DNA from: Schistosoma haematobium
Lineage: Eukaryota > Platyhelminthes > Trematoda > Strigeidida > Schistosomatidae
DNA: 64,000 nucleotides
NCBI RefSeq assembly: GCF_000699445.3
Contig: NC_067198.1
Span: 36,927,523-36,991,522 of the forward strand
Direction of reading: 5' to 3'
The notes under the pieces: model-generated
Databases searched by the model: none
Told to the model about the DNA's origin: nothing
Seen by the model: the letters and a program-made list of their open reading frames with translations, nothing else
In this document: positions 11,446 through 25,056 of the stretch, in pieces
Layout of the letters: each line of letters opens with the position of its first letter
How positions within the stretch are numbered: the stretch's first letter is position 1
Translations under genes and position numbers: made by a program

Positions 11446-13697
11446 CTACAAATGAAATAAAATTAAAAACAACGATATTTACAAAAAACGAGAAACTGAT
11501 TGTGTCGTATTTTTTCTCTTCTGATGCAAAGAACCTAGTGGTTTTATTTTGAATAATTAACAATTTTTAATTAAAAGACTGAACTGTCCAACAGTAAAGA
11601 TTAATTTTTTTGGAATATAAATGAAGTTATATGTACCCTTCAGTATTCTCGTTCTCGCAATGTTCCTTTTTCAGGTTGAGGAGAACATGAAGCGATATAT
11701 AATCTAAAGAGGTTGAGGACCTACAGTGATGTTCCGAATGACGGAATTGAAGATGGAATCAACATATTGCCACAGGTTGAAAGGACCTCAAAAGGAACTA
11801 GAATAGTATGTTTTAAATTCTATAAAATAAGTTTTAAGCATCGGTACACATATTTGCTGGATGTAGTAATTCTGAAAGTCATTTCTTAATACAGAAGTAC
11901 ATGTGAACGATGTTAAAAGGGACTAAGCTAAATAAACACGTCAAAAACAAACTAAACGAAAAGAATTATTAACTGAATTTTGATTTATTATCTTAACAAC
12001 AATATATTATCTAAGTCTGGGACATTGAAACTGTTGATTATAATAATAAGATAAAACAGCGGAAAAAATATAGCCTACTAATGTGATATAGCTTTACAGA
12101 ATAATCAGAAATTAATTAAAATTATCAGACGACAGTTTCATTTCAGAGAGTGTATAGCCAAAACCGAAAAGTACAACAACTCCAAATCCTTTATTCTGAA
12201 TTCAAAGGGTGAAAGATGAGTTCATTCTTAAGTTAGTAACTTGTTGTAAAAAGATATTTCATCTTGTCCTTATCGAAATATCATTTTCGGAAAAAGTTTA
12301 TATAAAACATGCAACTACTGAAATTTCGATTCAGTAGTTTAAACTTATAGCTAATTTTATTTGACATAATGCTACTGCACATTTTAGAACTGACTCCTAA
12401 AACAAGTCTTTCCTTAAAGACTGGATTTAACATCAAGGATTTTACTTGACAAATTAATTTATTAAATCATCATAGACTTTGACTGGATTAGTCAAAATGG
12501 TTGTTGTTATTTGCTGTAATTACCTTGTCAGGATGTTAACTCGCTATGAATTTGATATTATTGAGTGTATAGATTATTGAAATTTATGCTTTTTTTAAAA
12601 ATCAAATCTCCAAAAACAAGAAATGATGAAATTTAAACAAATGGTTTAACATCCAGTGGGCCTGTATTTTAAATGAGTTCTTACACAACAGAACCGGGAA
12701 TAACTGGAAGAGAGGCGCCAAAGAAAGCAAGAAAAGAATTCCGAAGAATAATATATTTGATTGGAGGCAGAAGTGAATAAACATGAAATTGTCAAACTCA
12801 TTATATAAAAGGTGAGGTATCTCTCATGGGCTCTACCGAGATATATCGACAATGGTTGATCGGATGTTTTCAGCTATTTGTGTTCCTTAAAACTAGTGAG
12901 ATTAATATAAATATCGAAAGGCAATGAATTTATATATTTTGAGGATTCGTTTACTGGTACAGAATGTTAGTGGGTCTGTCAGATGGAATATTAAAAGAGA
13001 ATACAATTTCAATCCTTAGAAAGGATTTCAATATTAGCATGAAAGAAATCACATTTGTGAGCATTGGACATTAAACCTCCAGGTGAGTAGGCTTTGAACA
13101 ATTCTATTAAAGAAACTGTTTTTATGATTATTATGTCTGAAACGTTAATAGATATCAATTAATATATGCACCAATCAGAATCCGGATCCGTAGTTTTCTA
13201 TCTTGAGTACACCACATCGTCTTTGGTCTAATGTCCTACGTCTTGACCAGTGACACGCTCTGACTGCTACGACTAATATTCACCTGATGTTTAGTTATCT
13301 TAATTCCTAGTATTGAGTCCGAACAAGGGAATAGAACTACCGAGCTTCTGTTATTCTGTATTTCAAGTACTCATAGGTTTGTATACGTAAATTACCAGAC
13401 CTAAACACACTCCAAATTATGAACACCACTTTACACACAATCAATTTATATATGAGAGAGATTGGAGCGAAAGTCGGACAATTATTTAGTAATAACTAAA
13501 TTGTGTACATGAAAAGCAAATGTTATTAGAAGAGAATTTGGGGAGATAGCGTAAGTTATCATGAAATTGTCAAACTATAAGGGAAAAATAAACAACTTCA
13601 AGATGAAATTTAGAAAAAAGCTATTTAGTCATATTCAATAAAGTGAAGGTTGAAATAAGAAAAGTACTACAGCTTTTAAACATGAAACATTTAAGGT
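11446..13697. other. Non-coding stretch, nothing assigned
   Basis: AT-rich sequence with only short open frames (none longer than about 68 codons) and no recognisable domain, repeat family or paired splice sites. Confidence 0.45.
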
Positions 13698-14029
13698 TGT
13701 AGTGTCAGTTAATATATTAAGTCCATATGCCTTATTCTAGCTTTCGGACATTCCATTCTATTCATTCTACTTGAGCCATACTTTGACCTTGTTATTTATT
13801 CGCTTATCAATCTAGACTATTTTTATATGAGCGTATATGTCAGTGCCCTTCTTATCCCATTAATCACATGTCTGTAGCTTTATTTTGTCTGACTATAAAT
13901 ATTGAGTAACGATTGACTAAAGGGGAGTTGGCTTACCAGCCATCTCCACTGCGCATCATTTTTACTTGGCTTCACCGTGTGGCTTGCTTGCGGATTTTTA
14001 TTAATCATTAAAAATAAATTATCTCTACA
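13698..14029 (+). mobile_element. LTR of an LTR retrotransposon
   Basis: The 332-bp segment begins TGTAG and ends CTACA, the inverted ends expected of an LTR. It contains a TATAAATA box at about 13894. It is followed after two bases by TGGTGTTCGGGC (14032-14043), a plausible tRNA primer-binding site. A diverged relative lies at 37790-38060. Confidence 0.6.
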
Positions 14030-14185
14030 ACTGGTGTTCGGGCTTTTGAATAGTCTCGCGTAAAACCCATAATTCTACCAAGAGATTTAGCCTGCATTAA
14101 ATACTCGGTTAACGGGATATTATTTAATGGAGTCAGATATAGAGGACATTAGCCTCAACAAGGTTAATAGTAATCGTTTTATTCA
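14030..14185 (+). mobile_element. Primer-binding site and start of gag-like frame, truncated
   Basis: Downstream of the LTR is the putative primer-binding site at 14032, then an ATG at about 14128 opening an acidic peptide (MESDIEDISLNK). The frame is lost within about 60 bases, so this is only the left end of an LTR element. The second LTR is not present nearby. Confidence 0.4.
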
Positions 14186-16360
14186 ATATTGTGTTTATTA
14201 TAATACAAGATTCTAGACATTTGATAATGATTACATCCACTTTGTTCATTAGATTATTTTGAGATTATCAAAACCTTGAAATTACAATTAATGCCCAAAT
14301 TATCCATATGGATACACAAAAATGTAGCGATAGGAACTTTATTATCTAAAATAGTCATAAATTTGTTTATGTGGAATATGCTTGACTACTGTATCAAAGT
14401 ACTAACGATTGACTCATTGGGAAGTGTACATCTTAAGTCAACATTCGGTCAATCTTTCTGTGACACGATACTACACAAGAAAAATGTGATTGGCCCACAC
14501 CAGTTTTATAAGTGACACTCCACATAAGATCTCGATTTGCTTGTTTTTGATACTTTCGCGAAATATTACTGTTTATTATTGATCCTTATCAAAATCCGTA
14601 GAATAGGTGTCGTTTAAAAAAAAAACTAAGTTCTGCTCTAAAGAACTTATATAAACATAATTGATTAGGCTAAACAGTTATACTAGCTGACCACTGTTAC
14701 CCATAAACAGATTTTGGTAACGAGACAATAGGTACTACGAAATTGGATAATTTCGGCAGTGTACAAATGATGCAATAAAACAGTAATTCATTATTTCGCA
14801 AGGGCAATCGAAGAAATATACGCAGCTACTCACTAATTAAGTATAAGTCCGTGAACTCGTACATACTTTGTGAGAGAACTAGTGACAATATTATGTCTGA
14901 AATTGAAATGGAACCGGTTTTAAACCCCTGATTCAGTAGTTAGGAGTTAAGTTCATATGCCTTCAAGCCGACGTTTCTAACGCCAAATTGTTAGGTAAAA
15001 TGATGGCTATTTCCTCCACTGTAAACTCTTTTTAGTTTGGAGATAAAATGTTTACTATAAAAAACTAGTTGACGCTCAGTAGATACTCAACTAACAGATT
15101 TCAATTCATAAATTATTTTATTTATTTCAGAAAGAAATTATGATGTATTTTAACATAAGTGAAGTTGAAACTAATAAACAAAACAGATAAAATGATAAAC
15201 AACTGTCTACTTAAATAAATGGTTATGAGTAGTTGATATAACCGTGAGAGAAAAAAAACACGCAACTGGAACTTCCACATTAATAAATATTAAACAAAAA
15301 TGACAGAAAACTAAAATCTATTCGAATGTTAGTGTTAAATACTTGAGAAGAAAATACAGTAATATGGTAGTTATATACTTCACCTCTGTCATTAGTCAAA
15401 CGACAAGTTTGTAATATATATTCATCATATTATATTACAACCATAATGTTATAATCGTCTTGAAGAAAACAACCATATAATAAAATCAAAGCTAAAAGAT
15501 ATAACTGAAATCATAATTCAACAATTAATGAAAGCAGATCAATTCAGGTGACAAATGAACAAAAGAAGAGAAGCAACAATACATCTTAAGAAGGAATAAA
15601 TAAAAGTAACCCGACAATCAATTGCTCATCAAACAATATTACAACATAATAAGCTCCATATGGAAGGATACATAAATATCTATGATTCATTAAAAGTTAC
15701 ATTTCATCTGTGCGTTTAAAATAAATGCATAAGAGAGAGAGAGAGAAATGCAAATAAGATATATGTATATCACAGTATATATTATGTAATGAGTTCCTTT
15801 GGGATTTGAACACGCGCTCAAAATTGAAATTGCACAATACATTATGTAAAAATGAAATTTGTAGAGATCCAAGTTGTAATTAAACGTTTATTGACTAGTG
15901 AATAAGATAAAAACTTATTGACCAAACATACACATACAATAACATAGAAGGACGGTAGTTTTCTTTTTACAATGGATACGTATATTTAACCATCTTTTAA
16001 ATTTGCGTATTAATATCACAAAGCATAGTCAATCAGATAGATAGTCTAGTAAGTTAGTCATAAATTTGAAGAGAGATCACAAACTTATTGGGGAATTTAA
16101 CCATGAGGCATAATATCTTTAGACAGGAGTTATTATCATATTTTTTTGAGGGTAAGACAAAGTGAGAAGATTTTTTGAAAATGTAAATTTCGCTGAAAGT
16201 ATCATATCAAATTGTCGTCATTACAAATATAACTTTGGGAACCAAGCGTAAAATGATGGGTAAATATTATGGTGGAAAAAAGACAAGACAAAAAAATTAA
16301 AAAAAAAACATATACAACATAGAATAATGAAATGCAAACAATGAAAAAGCACTTTTTTCA
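14186..16360. other. Non-coding stretch downstream of the RGS gene
   Basis: AT-rich, with an AG run at about 15735-15748. No exon, RNA gene or recognisable element. This is the 3' flank of the minus-strand RGS gene. Confidence 0.45.
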
Positions 16361-16366
16361 TTTATT
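16361..16366 (-). terminator. Candidate polyadenylation signal of the RGS gene
   Basis: AATAAA on the minus strand about 66 bases beyond the RGS stop codon, a normal distance for a short 3' untranslated region. Confidence 0.55.
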
Positions 16367-16431
16367 CAAAATAAGCAGAATAGAACTATTGTAACAGTCA
16401 ACCACTAGCCCATGCGTGGAAGATTTGGTTG

Positions 16432-16818
16432 CTATTCAATTCCAGTAAAATTAACTGTTGCAGTAACTTGAGCACCAACGCCGGGACCACTTGACAAAGC
16501 ATTATTCGAATTGATTCCACTACTACGTTGCTGTTTCTTTGACTTTTTCTTATCACCACGAAATAATTCACGATAAACATCAGATCGTAGGAAACGACAA
16601 TAAGAATCGGATTTCATTAAATGAAAAATGTGTTCTTCAGCTGCTTCAAAGCAATAACGATTTGGTGTTGTATTCGATTCACCATCTATTTGACGTCTTA
16701 CTAGATCAGCGATTCTACTGTCAATATTTATTGGTTCTACTGCATTTGGAGCTAAATACTGTTGATATATATTCATAATGGACTGACGAACTTCACGCAG
16801 TGGAGCACCTTTAAGTAC
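16432..16818 (-). CDS. RGS7: RGS gene exon 8 (second half of RGS domain, C-terminus)
   Basis: Starts after CCATTTATAG with [14 protein letters not shown], aligned without a gap to the vertebrate domain. It contains INIDS, the [17 protein letters not shown] helix and [12 protein letters not shown]. The following tail has a [11 protein letters not shown] basic patch. TAG stop at 16434-16432. Confidence 0.95.
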   Translation of the reverse strand, partial: VLKGAPLREVRQSIMNIYQQYLAPNAVEPINIDSRIADLVRRQIDGESNTTPNRYCFEAAEEHIFHLMKSDSYCRFLRSDVYRELFRGDKKKSKKQQRSSGINSNNALSSGPGVGAQVTATVNFTGIE

Positions 16819-19800
16819 CTATAAATGGAGAGATTATAATAAATTAGACAACAGTTTACTTTTTTGCTTGCATTATAACAAAAAATATCTCTTAGATACC
16901 ACAACAAACAGACATAGCACTCAATTATATAGACTGAAGTAGATGAACTCGTGATCAATAAGGCTGAACAATATTGAGAAAGCAATCAGGATCGAACAAA
17001 TACTTCAAAGTCACCCACTCATATATCAACTTAGAACGACTGTTAAGTATATAAAAGCGTCTAACAATACAACTGAAATACACATAATATTGAGATTCAA
17101 AACAACGATTTATTTAATGAACGGTTTATTATTGTAAATGGGTTTCAAACTCGTGAGGTATATGTGGCGATTAACGCGTCTGTGCGTCTGGAAAAAAGAA
17201 TACCAGTAATAATCACGTTAAGATTAATTACAATATATGATAGCGTAAATGACGGTCGGTAATTGTGTTTGAAGCTAATAATGACCATCAACAATCCAAA
17301 CAGGGACTAAGAGGACAAAAATATGGAAACTGTTGCACCTAAACAAAGATTTAAGAAATGCACAAAAGCTAGGAATTGTTGTTACAAGAGTTAAGAGAAC
17401 ATAATTACAGCAATAGACGCAGTAAATGTTATTAGTTTATGTAAATACCTCAGAATATAGCACATCGATAAACATACATTGCACCATAAGTCTAAAAATT
17501 ATTAGAAATGAAACTGTTTATTGAATAGTAACACGTAGTATAAAGCAATAAAAAAATAAGTCAAATGAGGAGAGAATTTAGAGATTTCAAGTGAACCTAA
17601 CAATGACATTTGTTGAACCATAATTAAGCCAGAATGTTAATCAGGAACCGTATAATGATAAGCTTTCGTGAAGGAAACAGTGTTAGTTATTCAAAGGGCG
17701 TTGAATTGGTGAAGAAAACATTCACTTGTGAATGGGGGAATGAAATGACAGAGCATGAGTGCAGAAAAACACTGTATTTTATCGTAATATTTAATAGGGT
17801 TAAGATCATAGTGGTTAATGTTTAATTTTCGGGTTAGAGTGAATAACTTTGTCTAGATTAAGGATTAAGATTGAGTTAAAATTAGGGTTATGATTTGAGT
17901 TAGATCTGGGATTAGGGTCAGGTTTAGGGAAAGAATTGGTGATTAGAGCATCTTGAAATTATAACCATTAGTCGTGATCTTTGCACCAAAATCTAACGGT
18001 TAAGAGCTTGTAGCAAACCTATACGAATTAGCTAATAATATAAAACAACGATATATTTTTGGTATTATATTATAATTCATTCATCTATACTTATTCTTTT
18101 CTGACTAATCAAAATAGGTCGTTCGACAGTATAGTTTAACTTTACCTTGGTAACCTAAAACTGAAGAGTAGTGTGATACAATAAAAATTTAGAAGTGGTT
18201 CTTGCTTTATTTGTTTATTTCAACACATAAATATTGGTACAAAGGGGCAACGAATACACACAAGTCACTTGAATTGTGTGTGGGCTATGATACTACCCGG
18301 GTGCCCAGACCGAAGCTAATACTTAGCTTTAAAAAAATGCTGATAGGTCTATTAATTTATTCAGTGAAATCTCCCCGTCTACATGAAGACTATTTTTTCA
18401 ACAATAACAGATATTGTAGTAAACGCAAAATATGAAAGAAAAATTGATTAAGTGGATGGTTGATGATAGGCATTATGTAGGACAATGTAAATGTATTTCA
18501 TGTGAAATTTCTTTTAAATACAAAACACTTTCGTAACTTGTTAGCGGGACATAGACTGGATTAAAGCATGCTCAATGCATGATTGCTTTGGTGCACGCTG
18601 ATTGGCTTATTATTATCCGAATCAGCGTTAATCAATACTTAGTGAACACTTTAGAAATCTTCTCATGTGAAAAACTATAAATATACTAACGTTTTCCCTA
18701 TTGCACTTACTTGCTTCTTACTTCCATCTAACCTTGTTATTTGGAATATAATCTCTTTTCCTGTACAACTGTGTTCTGATTTGGGGGACTTGTTGAGTGA
18801 ATCGGTGTCCGAGAGTACTAAGCAATAGGAATAGCTGGGTTATAACCGTAAGAGAGAATTATAACATAACTACATGTATCTTACACACAAAAATATTTTT
18901 TTAAAATTTGATCTCAATATTTTGTTCTGTATATTTTACTTTGTTTCGCGTAGACGATATCCAGGTAGATTAGTCGGGAACTTTTTACAAAATCATGAAT
19001 AGTGTTATAGTGAACTATAATAAATCATTAAAAACTAGACAAAAGTCAACTGGAAAAAAATTCCATGAAATTATCATTTTGAAAATTTCAAATTGTGTCA
19101 ACAAAATTGAATCCCTAAAACCGGTATCTTCAGGGTTTGATTTTTAAGGACACTTCAAAATTTTCTATAGATACACATGCATTTCATATTGTATCATGGT
19201 CAATCGGATTTAAAATAAACTTTTCCGATTTTTTTCAAAAATTTCCTCTCCTAATTTTTGAGGACTGGGTTGGCTAGTATGGAATTGCATCATTCCCCGA
19301 AAATCCAACCCGAATCAAACAAAGGAGAATTTTAGGTTGATCGTCATTTGAAAATGAATGAATTCATTAGTCTCTACTAATGGATTATGGACATCATGAG
19401 TATTTCACGTATTCACAAATATTGATAATATATTTTGATATTGATTAGAGGTGAAGTTGAGGAGGAGCATTTCGTCCTGTTTGGTACTTATTACGTTGAT
19501 CTTGCTGTTTGCAATGCGTGCTAAGTCTGATACTCAATTCTAGATTTTCCAGAAAAGGTAATAGCTGTTATGAATTGGATAACAGTCTAGTATTTTTGAA
19601 ACGATGGGTATTGGATCAGATTTCCAGTAAAATTATCAATATTAATTTAAGTATAAACACACTTGACAAGTCCCAAATAAAATGAAACACCCATCTTAGA
19701 TTTCATTAGTACCAACTATCGTGAAAATGCATAAATAATTACAATAACAAAAGATTTCTTTTTCAAGTGGCAGTTTCACTGGTTAAAACACTTTACATCC

Positions 19801-22800
19801 AGTCGTTTGAGTTGTAATTTTGGATCCCATAATATACACTACTTCAGTTTGATCAACTGGATAATACCAGTGGTTCTTCTACAAAGAGTTCTACTTAAAA
19901 TTGGGTACATAAAATCATACTTGGTAAGTGAATAACAAGTATGTAAATTGCTTACTTGACATCCTTGCCAGAATCTGAGATTTTCTGCTGAAAATTCTTT
20001 TTCTAACCAACGTTGAAATTCTTCCAAACCAACTGGATCTTTTAATAGTTCATGAATTGAGAAACTCCAACGTTTAATACGACGAATAGGTAGATATTTT
20101 GGACGTAGGTCCGTATTCCAATAATCAGGATTATCAGAAATCCAAGGATTCAATGCACTAACTGGTTCTTGATTAGGATCATAGACTGAAAAAAAGAATA
20201 ACATTTAAAAAATTAGTCGATTAAAACTAGCGTGCATGTATCTTGATTGATCTACCAAAAATAACTAATGTTCATCAAATGATTTAAAGTTCGAACCATA
20301 CACTAATCACTTTATTCTGAATAGTTAAGTAGTAAACGTTAATGTCATACTGTGGTGTGAGCTATTTATATCCATATAAGTAGCATATAACGATAGTCAG
20401 GAATAGAATGTATTTCAGTAGAAGATCGTGAAGGAAAGAACAGGAACGGAAAGCGATTGGTATGAAAATGCAGGAACAGTGAAATCTGAGACGACCGACT
20501 GATATTTGCAAAGAAACAGTCAAGTTTGAGACAACTGATTGATATTTTGCAAGTATTTACTGTATGGTTCTCACATTTTAGTGAGATGTTCTGTAATTTC
20601 GTGTTCAAATACATTCGACTGTCCCCACTTGTGTTTTTGTTCACTACAATACATTTGATGATTCCCTTGATAAATTTGAACAAACTAAACACGACAAGTT
20701 ATATACAGAATAAAATGAATTAAAGGTTATTTCAAGGATTCACGTCTACTGTAAACAGTCATAAACTACAAAGAGTAATATAATTATACATCAATTTCGG
20801 TCTGATTAACAATAGTTTGAATTTTTTCGTTGTTGATAATATGAACTGAAATTGATCAATCGCCTTTGGAATAGGTGTATCTTGAGTTGATTGCCTTGAT
20901 AATACTATTGAGTAACAAGTATTTACGTATAGTTGGATAGTGGTTAGTAGAGGGATTCAGGACACGTTTCATCTTATTTAGAACGCTTCGGCTAGAAGTA
21001 GCTGGATCTGTGTGTTGATGTCCACTATGGCACTCAAACCCAACACATTCTGTTCAAACATCTAACACACAACCTACTGAGTTCAATTAACCACTAGCTT
21101 GAGGCCTTTTTAGAAAAAAAATTATTGTTAGGGAAAATGGGTTTTGGGACTTAAGATTATGACGTATGTTTGGATTAAAAAAATGACGAACAAGACACAA
21201 TCCGACAGATAATTGATTCTCAATGATATAACGTGGTTGTGATCACTTTTATGAATTAGAATTATTAACGCGAGTTTTCCGAATGAATTGATATAAAAGG
21301 ACAATGAAACTGGTCAAAGAATGAGTTTAAATACCACTTTGGCGTTCATCTTGTTGTGCTAATGAGATGTGGCAACCTGGATCGATGCATATATGTGCCT
21401 GGTCCTACGTTGTAAATGACTGACTGACTTATCTATCAATAAAGACATGTTTATAAAATGTTCGATGTAAAATAAACATGAATATAAAGTAATTGAAACA
21501 CGGTTAGTTAAAAGATGCAAGTTCTGTAAGTTATTCGCAAGCTAACAGAACTAACATCTGACTCACAGACTTAATTTTAATCTTACGTATCAGTTGTTTA
21601 AATCAATACAACTCTTAAAAACAGAGGTTTCATTTAACATATAAAGCTAATGTGCGAAATAGAATGGGTTTTAACTCAATGACAAAAACGAATGAATCTT
21701 AAGTTATAAAAATACTATAGTTCATTATATGATATGTTAAATAATAAAAAGTAGTCTTCATAATGATTGGAAGTTTTTTTCTTTGTTGACAGTCATCTCA
21801 GCAGGGAGTTGCAACAACAAACACGATAACATTGATTCACTCGAAGTAACACTCAACTACAAATCTGTTAACAATATATTCAGTTGATGAATCCATCTGA
21901 CAACTGATCTTTTGTAAGATTAAACTACTTCACACGAATCATCTGACTTATAAACACCAACACCCTAAACCCAGTCTTCAACGGACATGATGTTTTTTAA
22001 AATTAAAAATCACAGAACGATCAAGAGGAAATTAAATAATTCATTGGAGACTTAATCATGATTTATTGAATGGAAATTAGGAACACTGAAGGGCATTGAG
22101 TTGAAGTAAGTTGTATTTTGTGTGACAGCTAACAATACTATCCAACTGATTAAACAGAAGTAGGTGAAGGAAGACTCGGGAACCTACGATCTGGTAGTTG
22201 AAAGTCTAACGCCTTAACTACAAAGCAGCTGATTCATTAAACAGCTTAAGAAACTATATGACATGATAAAATAAGTCCTACTTTTTATTATCTACAATCA
22301 TATTAACGCTGATATTTAGAGAGAAAAAAAAGGAAAATAATTAACTACCCGAATTAGGTGAACTAGCAGTAAGTACTCCCATATGTCCAGCTGATCCATG
22401 TCCACTAGAAATTTGACCACCTGTCGAGAAATTATGTGCACCATTTCCTGTTCCACTGCTGGTACGAGCTAATGACATTGAAGTCAATGATGTGATTCCA
22501 TTAAATCCAGTAGCTGAAATACTACGAGTATGGTGAATTAATTTATCACCGGATGTACGTAATATAGATGTTGGAGTAGTGGCAGTGGTAGAAGAATTAG
22601 TATTCACATTTAAACTACCTAACGCCAACTGGCTAGTAGAAGAAGCTGTATTCGGTTGATTTATTCCAATTGTAGACGGTGCAGAAAAACCAAGAGATGT
22701 TGACGTAGATAAAAGTAAATCGAATTCAGAATACTGATCGGCAAAGTTCTGAAACAGTAAACAAGTGAATGACAAAAATAATTACCTACCTGTTATGTTT

Positions 22801-25002
22801 ATAAGAGCAACAAAAGGAAATAAGAAAAACGGAAAAAGAATATTCTTGGTTAAAAATAAATAGACTGATATCATGTTTTATTATCCGTTCTTTCTAGAAC
22901 TTAGAATATTGAGAATTCAATCAATTTTATCAATATTGTGTCAGCCAACTCCCACATTACTCTCTGGATGTCATCTTATCACATGCCAACTGGTGCAATT
23001 GGACTTAATTTGACGATGCAATGAGTGTATTAAGTAAGCTGAGAAATCTGAAATGCGCCCCCAAATGCCCTGGTATGGCCGAGAGTGGGGAGAGTTCGCT
23101 CTCCCTCTTGAAATGCTCTCACACGGCCACGCGTATACAGCATTTGCCAGGGAAGTCCTACTCATTGCCTTCTCGTGGCGGGGGTGTTGTCTACGAAAAT
23201 GAGAGGACGAAAAGCGAATGTCCGGAGCTTTAACCGGATTCCAAATCAATGGTGCACATCGGCTCCAGTATCCTGCGGGAACAAATGGCGTATGAACCAA
23301 TCGTTGGTCACCGGCTACCATGGGACTGCATCTCCTTATGATGCTCCACTGCCTTGTGGATCAGACCTTCAGGTCGAAGGCTCGGGGTGTGGCCCTCTAA
23401 GAAAACCATCTGCTTTGGTTTGGGCACCCGGGCAGTATCACAGCCCTCACACAAATCATATGAGATTTGTGTGGCGCATACGTATTTGGTGCCTCCTTGT
23501 ACCAATATCTGTGTGTTAAAATACATAAATAAAATCTGAAATGCAGAATAAATGTAACTCAGTAGTAGTCCTTGACAGTCTTACATTGTAGATTGCAAGT
23601 CATACCGTTTGGTTTGTGAGCTCTAGTGAGACTATGACCCGAATATCAGTGTAAACGGAGTGGAATTGGAAACTGAAATTTAGTGACCAAAAGTTGAAAA
23701 CCTACACTAATGAGACAAACTGTACATTTTAAAATCAAATGACTATAAGTGGGTTAACGAACTACGTGATATAAACATACTTGCAAACTCTCAGCAGCTT
23801 TAGATGATTTAATTCTTGTACGTGAACAAGTATGAAGTTTGTCTATCCTATCTCGTAGTGAAAGACCATCCAAAACGGAGAATAAAATAGATCCATCTAA
23901 AATATACAGGAAAAGATGAAAAATGGAAAGGGAAAAAATATCATTTCCCTTCGTTTTTATATGAATCAAAATGCAAAGAATTCAAAAAAGATGACTGATT
24001 AGGGAAAAATTTTCATTATCAGTCAGCCTCAAGTGTTCTGAAAAAGTGTTACACTAGAGACAATAATTCTTAAGGATTTGGACACTTTACTCTTGCGAAA
24101 ATCAGTCACACTAAAATACACCACATGATTTCTACAAAAGACAGTGTTATGTGGTGAAGATAAATATATAATCATATATAAAAACATAGATCACGCATTC
24201 CAACATAACTCCGCCTATTTTCGATAAAACAAAACAAGTTGTGTAGTTACCACCTTACTTCAAAATAGAAGGCACATTTGGCGACTGGTGAATTTTACAA
24301 ATACTAGGAAAGGTTACCAATAATAAGTGTTTTTGACCCTAACATTGGATGTAGTAGGTTCGAATCTCAATAGAGTATCAGTTTCTTGAAAATTGTAGAT
24401 AAAACTTGGTGACGAGCATCAACCAGTACAAAACATAAATCCAGGTTTATGTCAGTTGTTTCCAACTACCTAACACATTTGTAAGGTCTTCCTTCACTTT
24501 ACTTACCACTATCATGTAGTACTGAAGACTTGACGCACGTTATTTTCGGGATAACTTTGTTTAAACTGATGGAAAAAGTGACACACACGAACAAACCTAC
24601 TGTAAAACAGTAACAGGAATATAGAAAATCAAATGTTTTCATGTATATAGAGCCTCGAAATGCCCTGGTATGGCCGAGAGTGGTGTCACCATCTTGAAAC
24701 ATCGACTTCGGTGGCTTGGACATGTTCTACGAACGTCGTTCCAGGGAGTTTCACGTCGTGCATTATTTGGGACTGGTTGGAAAAAGTGGAGAGGTGGTCA
24801 GTGCATGACATGGTGTTGTGATATTAAAGAAAGTTGTTTACGACTGGCTTCTGTTGGTTCTTCACAACTCTCTGGTTGACGTCTTAAAGATGGTGCAACA
24901 CAGTGGCGATTCTGCTGTAACCTTCTTTTACTTTCTTCATAAAAAGTGGTTTTAACTTCCTTAACTGAAAGAATTCTTCTGGTCGTACCTTTCCGTTACC
25001 CC

Positions 25003-25056
<54 letters not shown>

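Larger units (their letters stand above)
16819..19955 (-). other. RGS intron 7
   Basis: 3137 bases. Contains an RTE-B fragment (18207-18340), a solo LTR (18539-18866) and decayed SINE-like pieces (19460-19745). The rest is AT-rich without further signals, apart from loose GGTTAG/TTAGGG-like words at 17786-17935. Confidence 0.8.

Noticed and set aside
16539..16778. Plus-strand open frame opposite RGS exon 8
   Set aside because: Lies entirely opposite a conserved RGS-domain exon and has no features of its own.
17786..17935. Loose GGGTTA / TTAGGG-like words that might be an interstitial telomere
   Set aside because: The words are irregularly spaced and mixed with other sequence; there is no tandem array.
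22971..23519. Overlapping open frames of 110-116 codons on both strands
   Set aside because: They lie within the RTE-B 5' untranslated region copies and recur with every copy (also 27130-27327 and 44263-44547); no start context, splice sites or domain.
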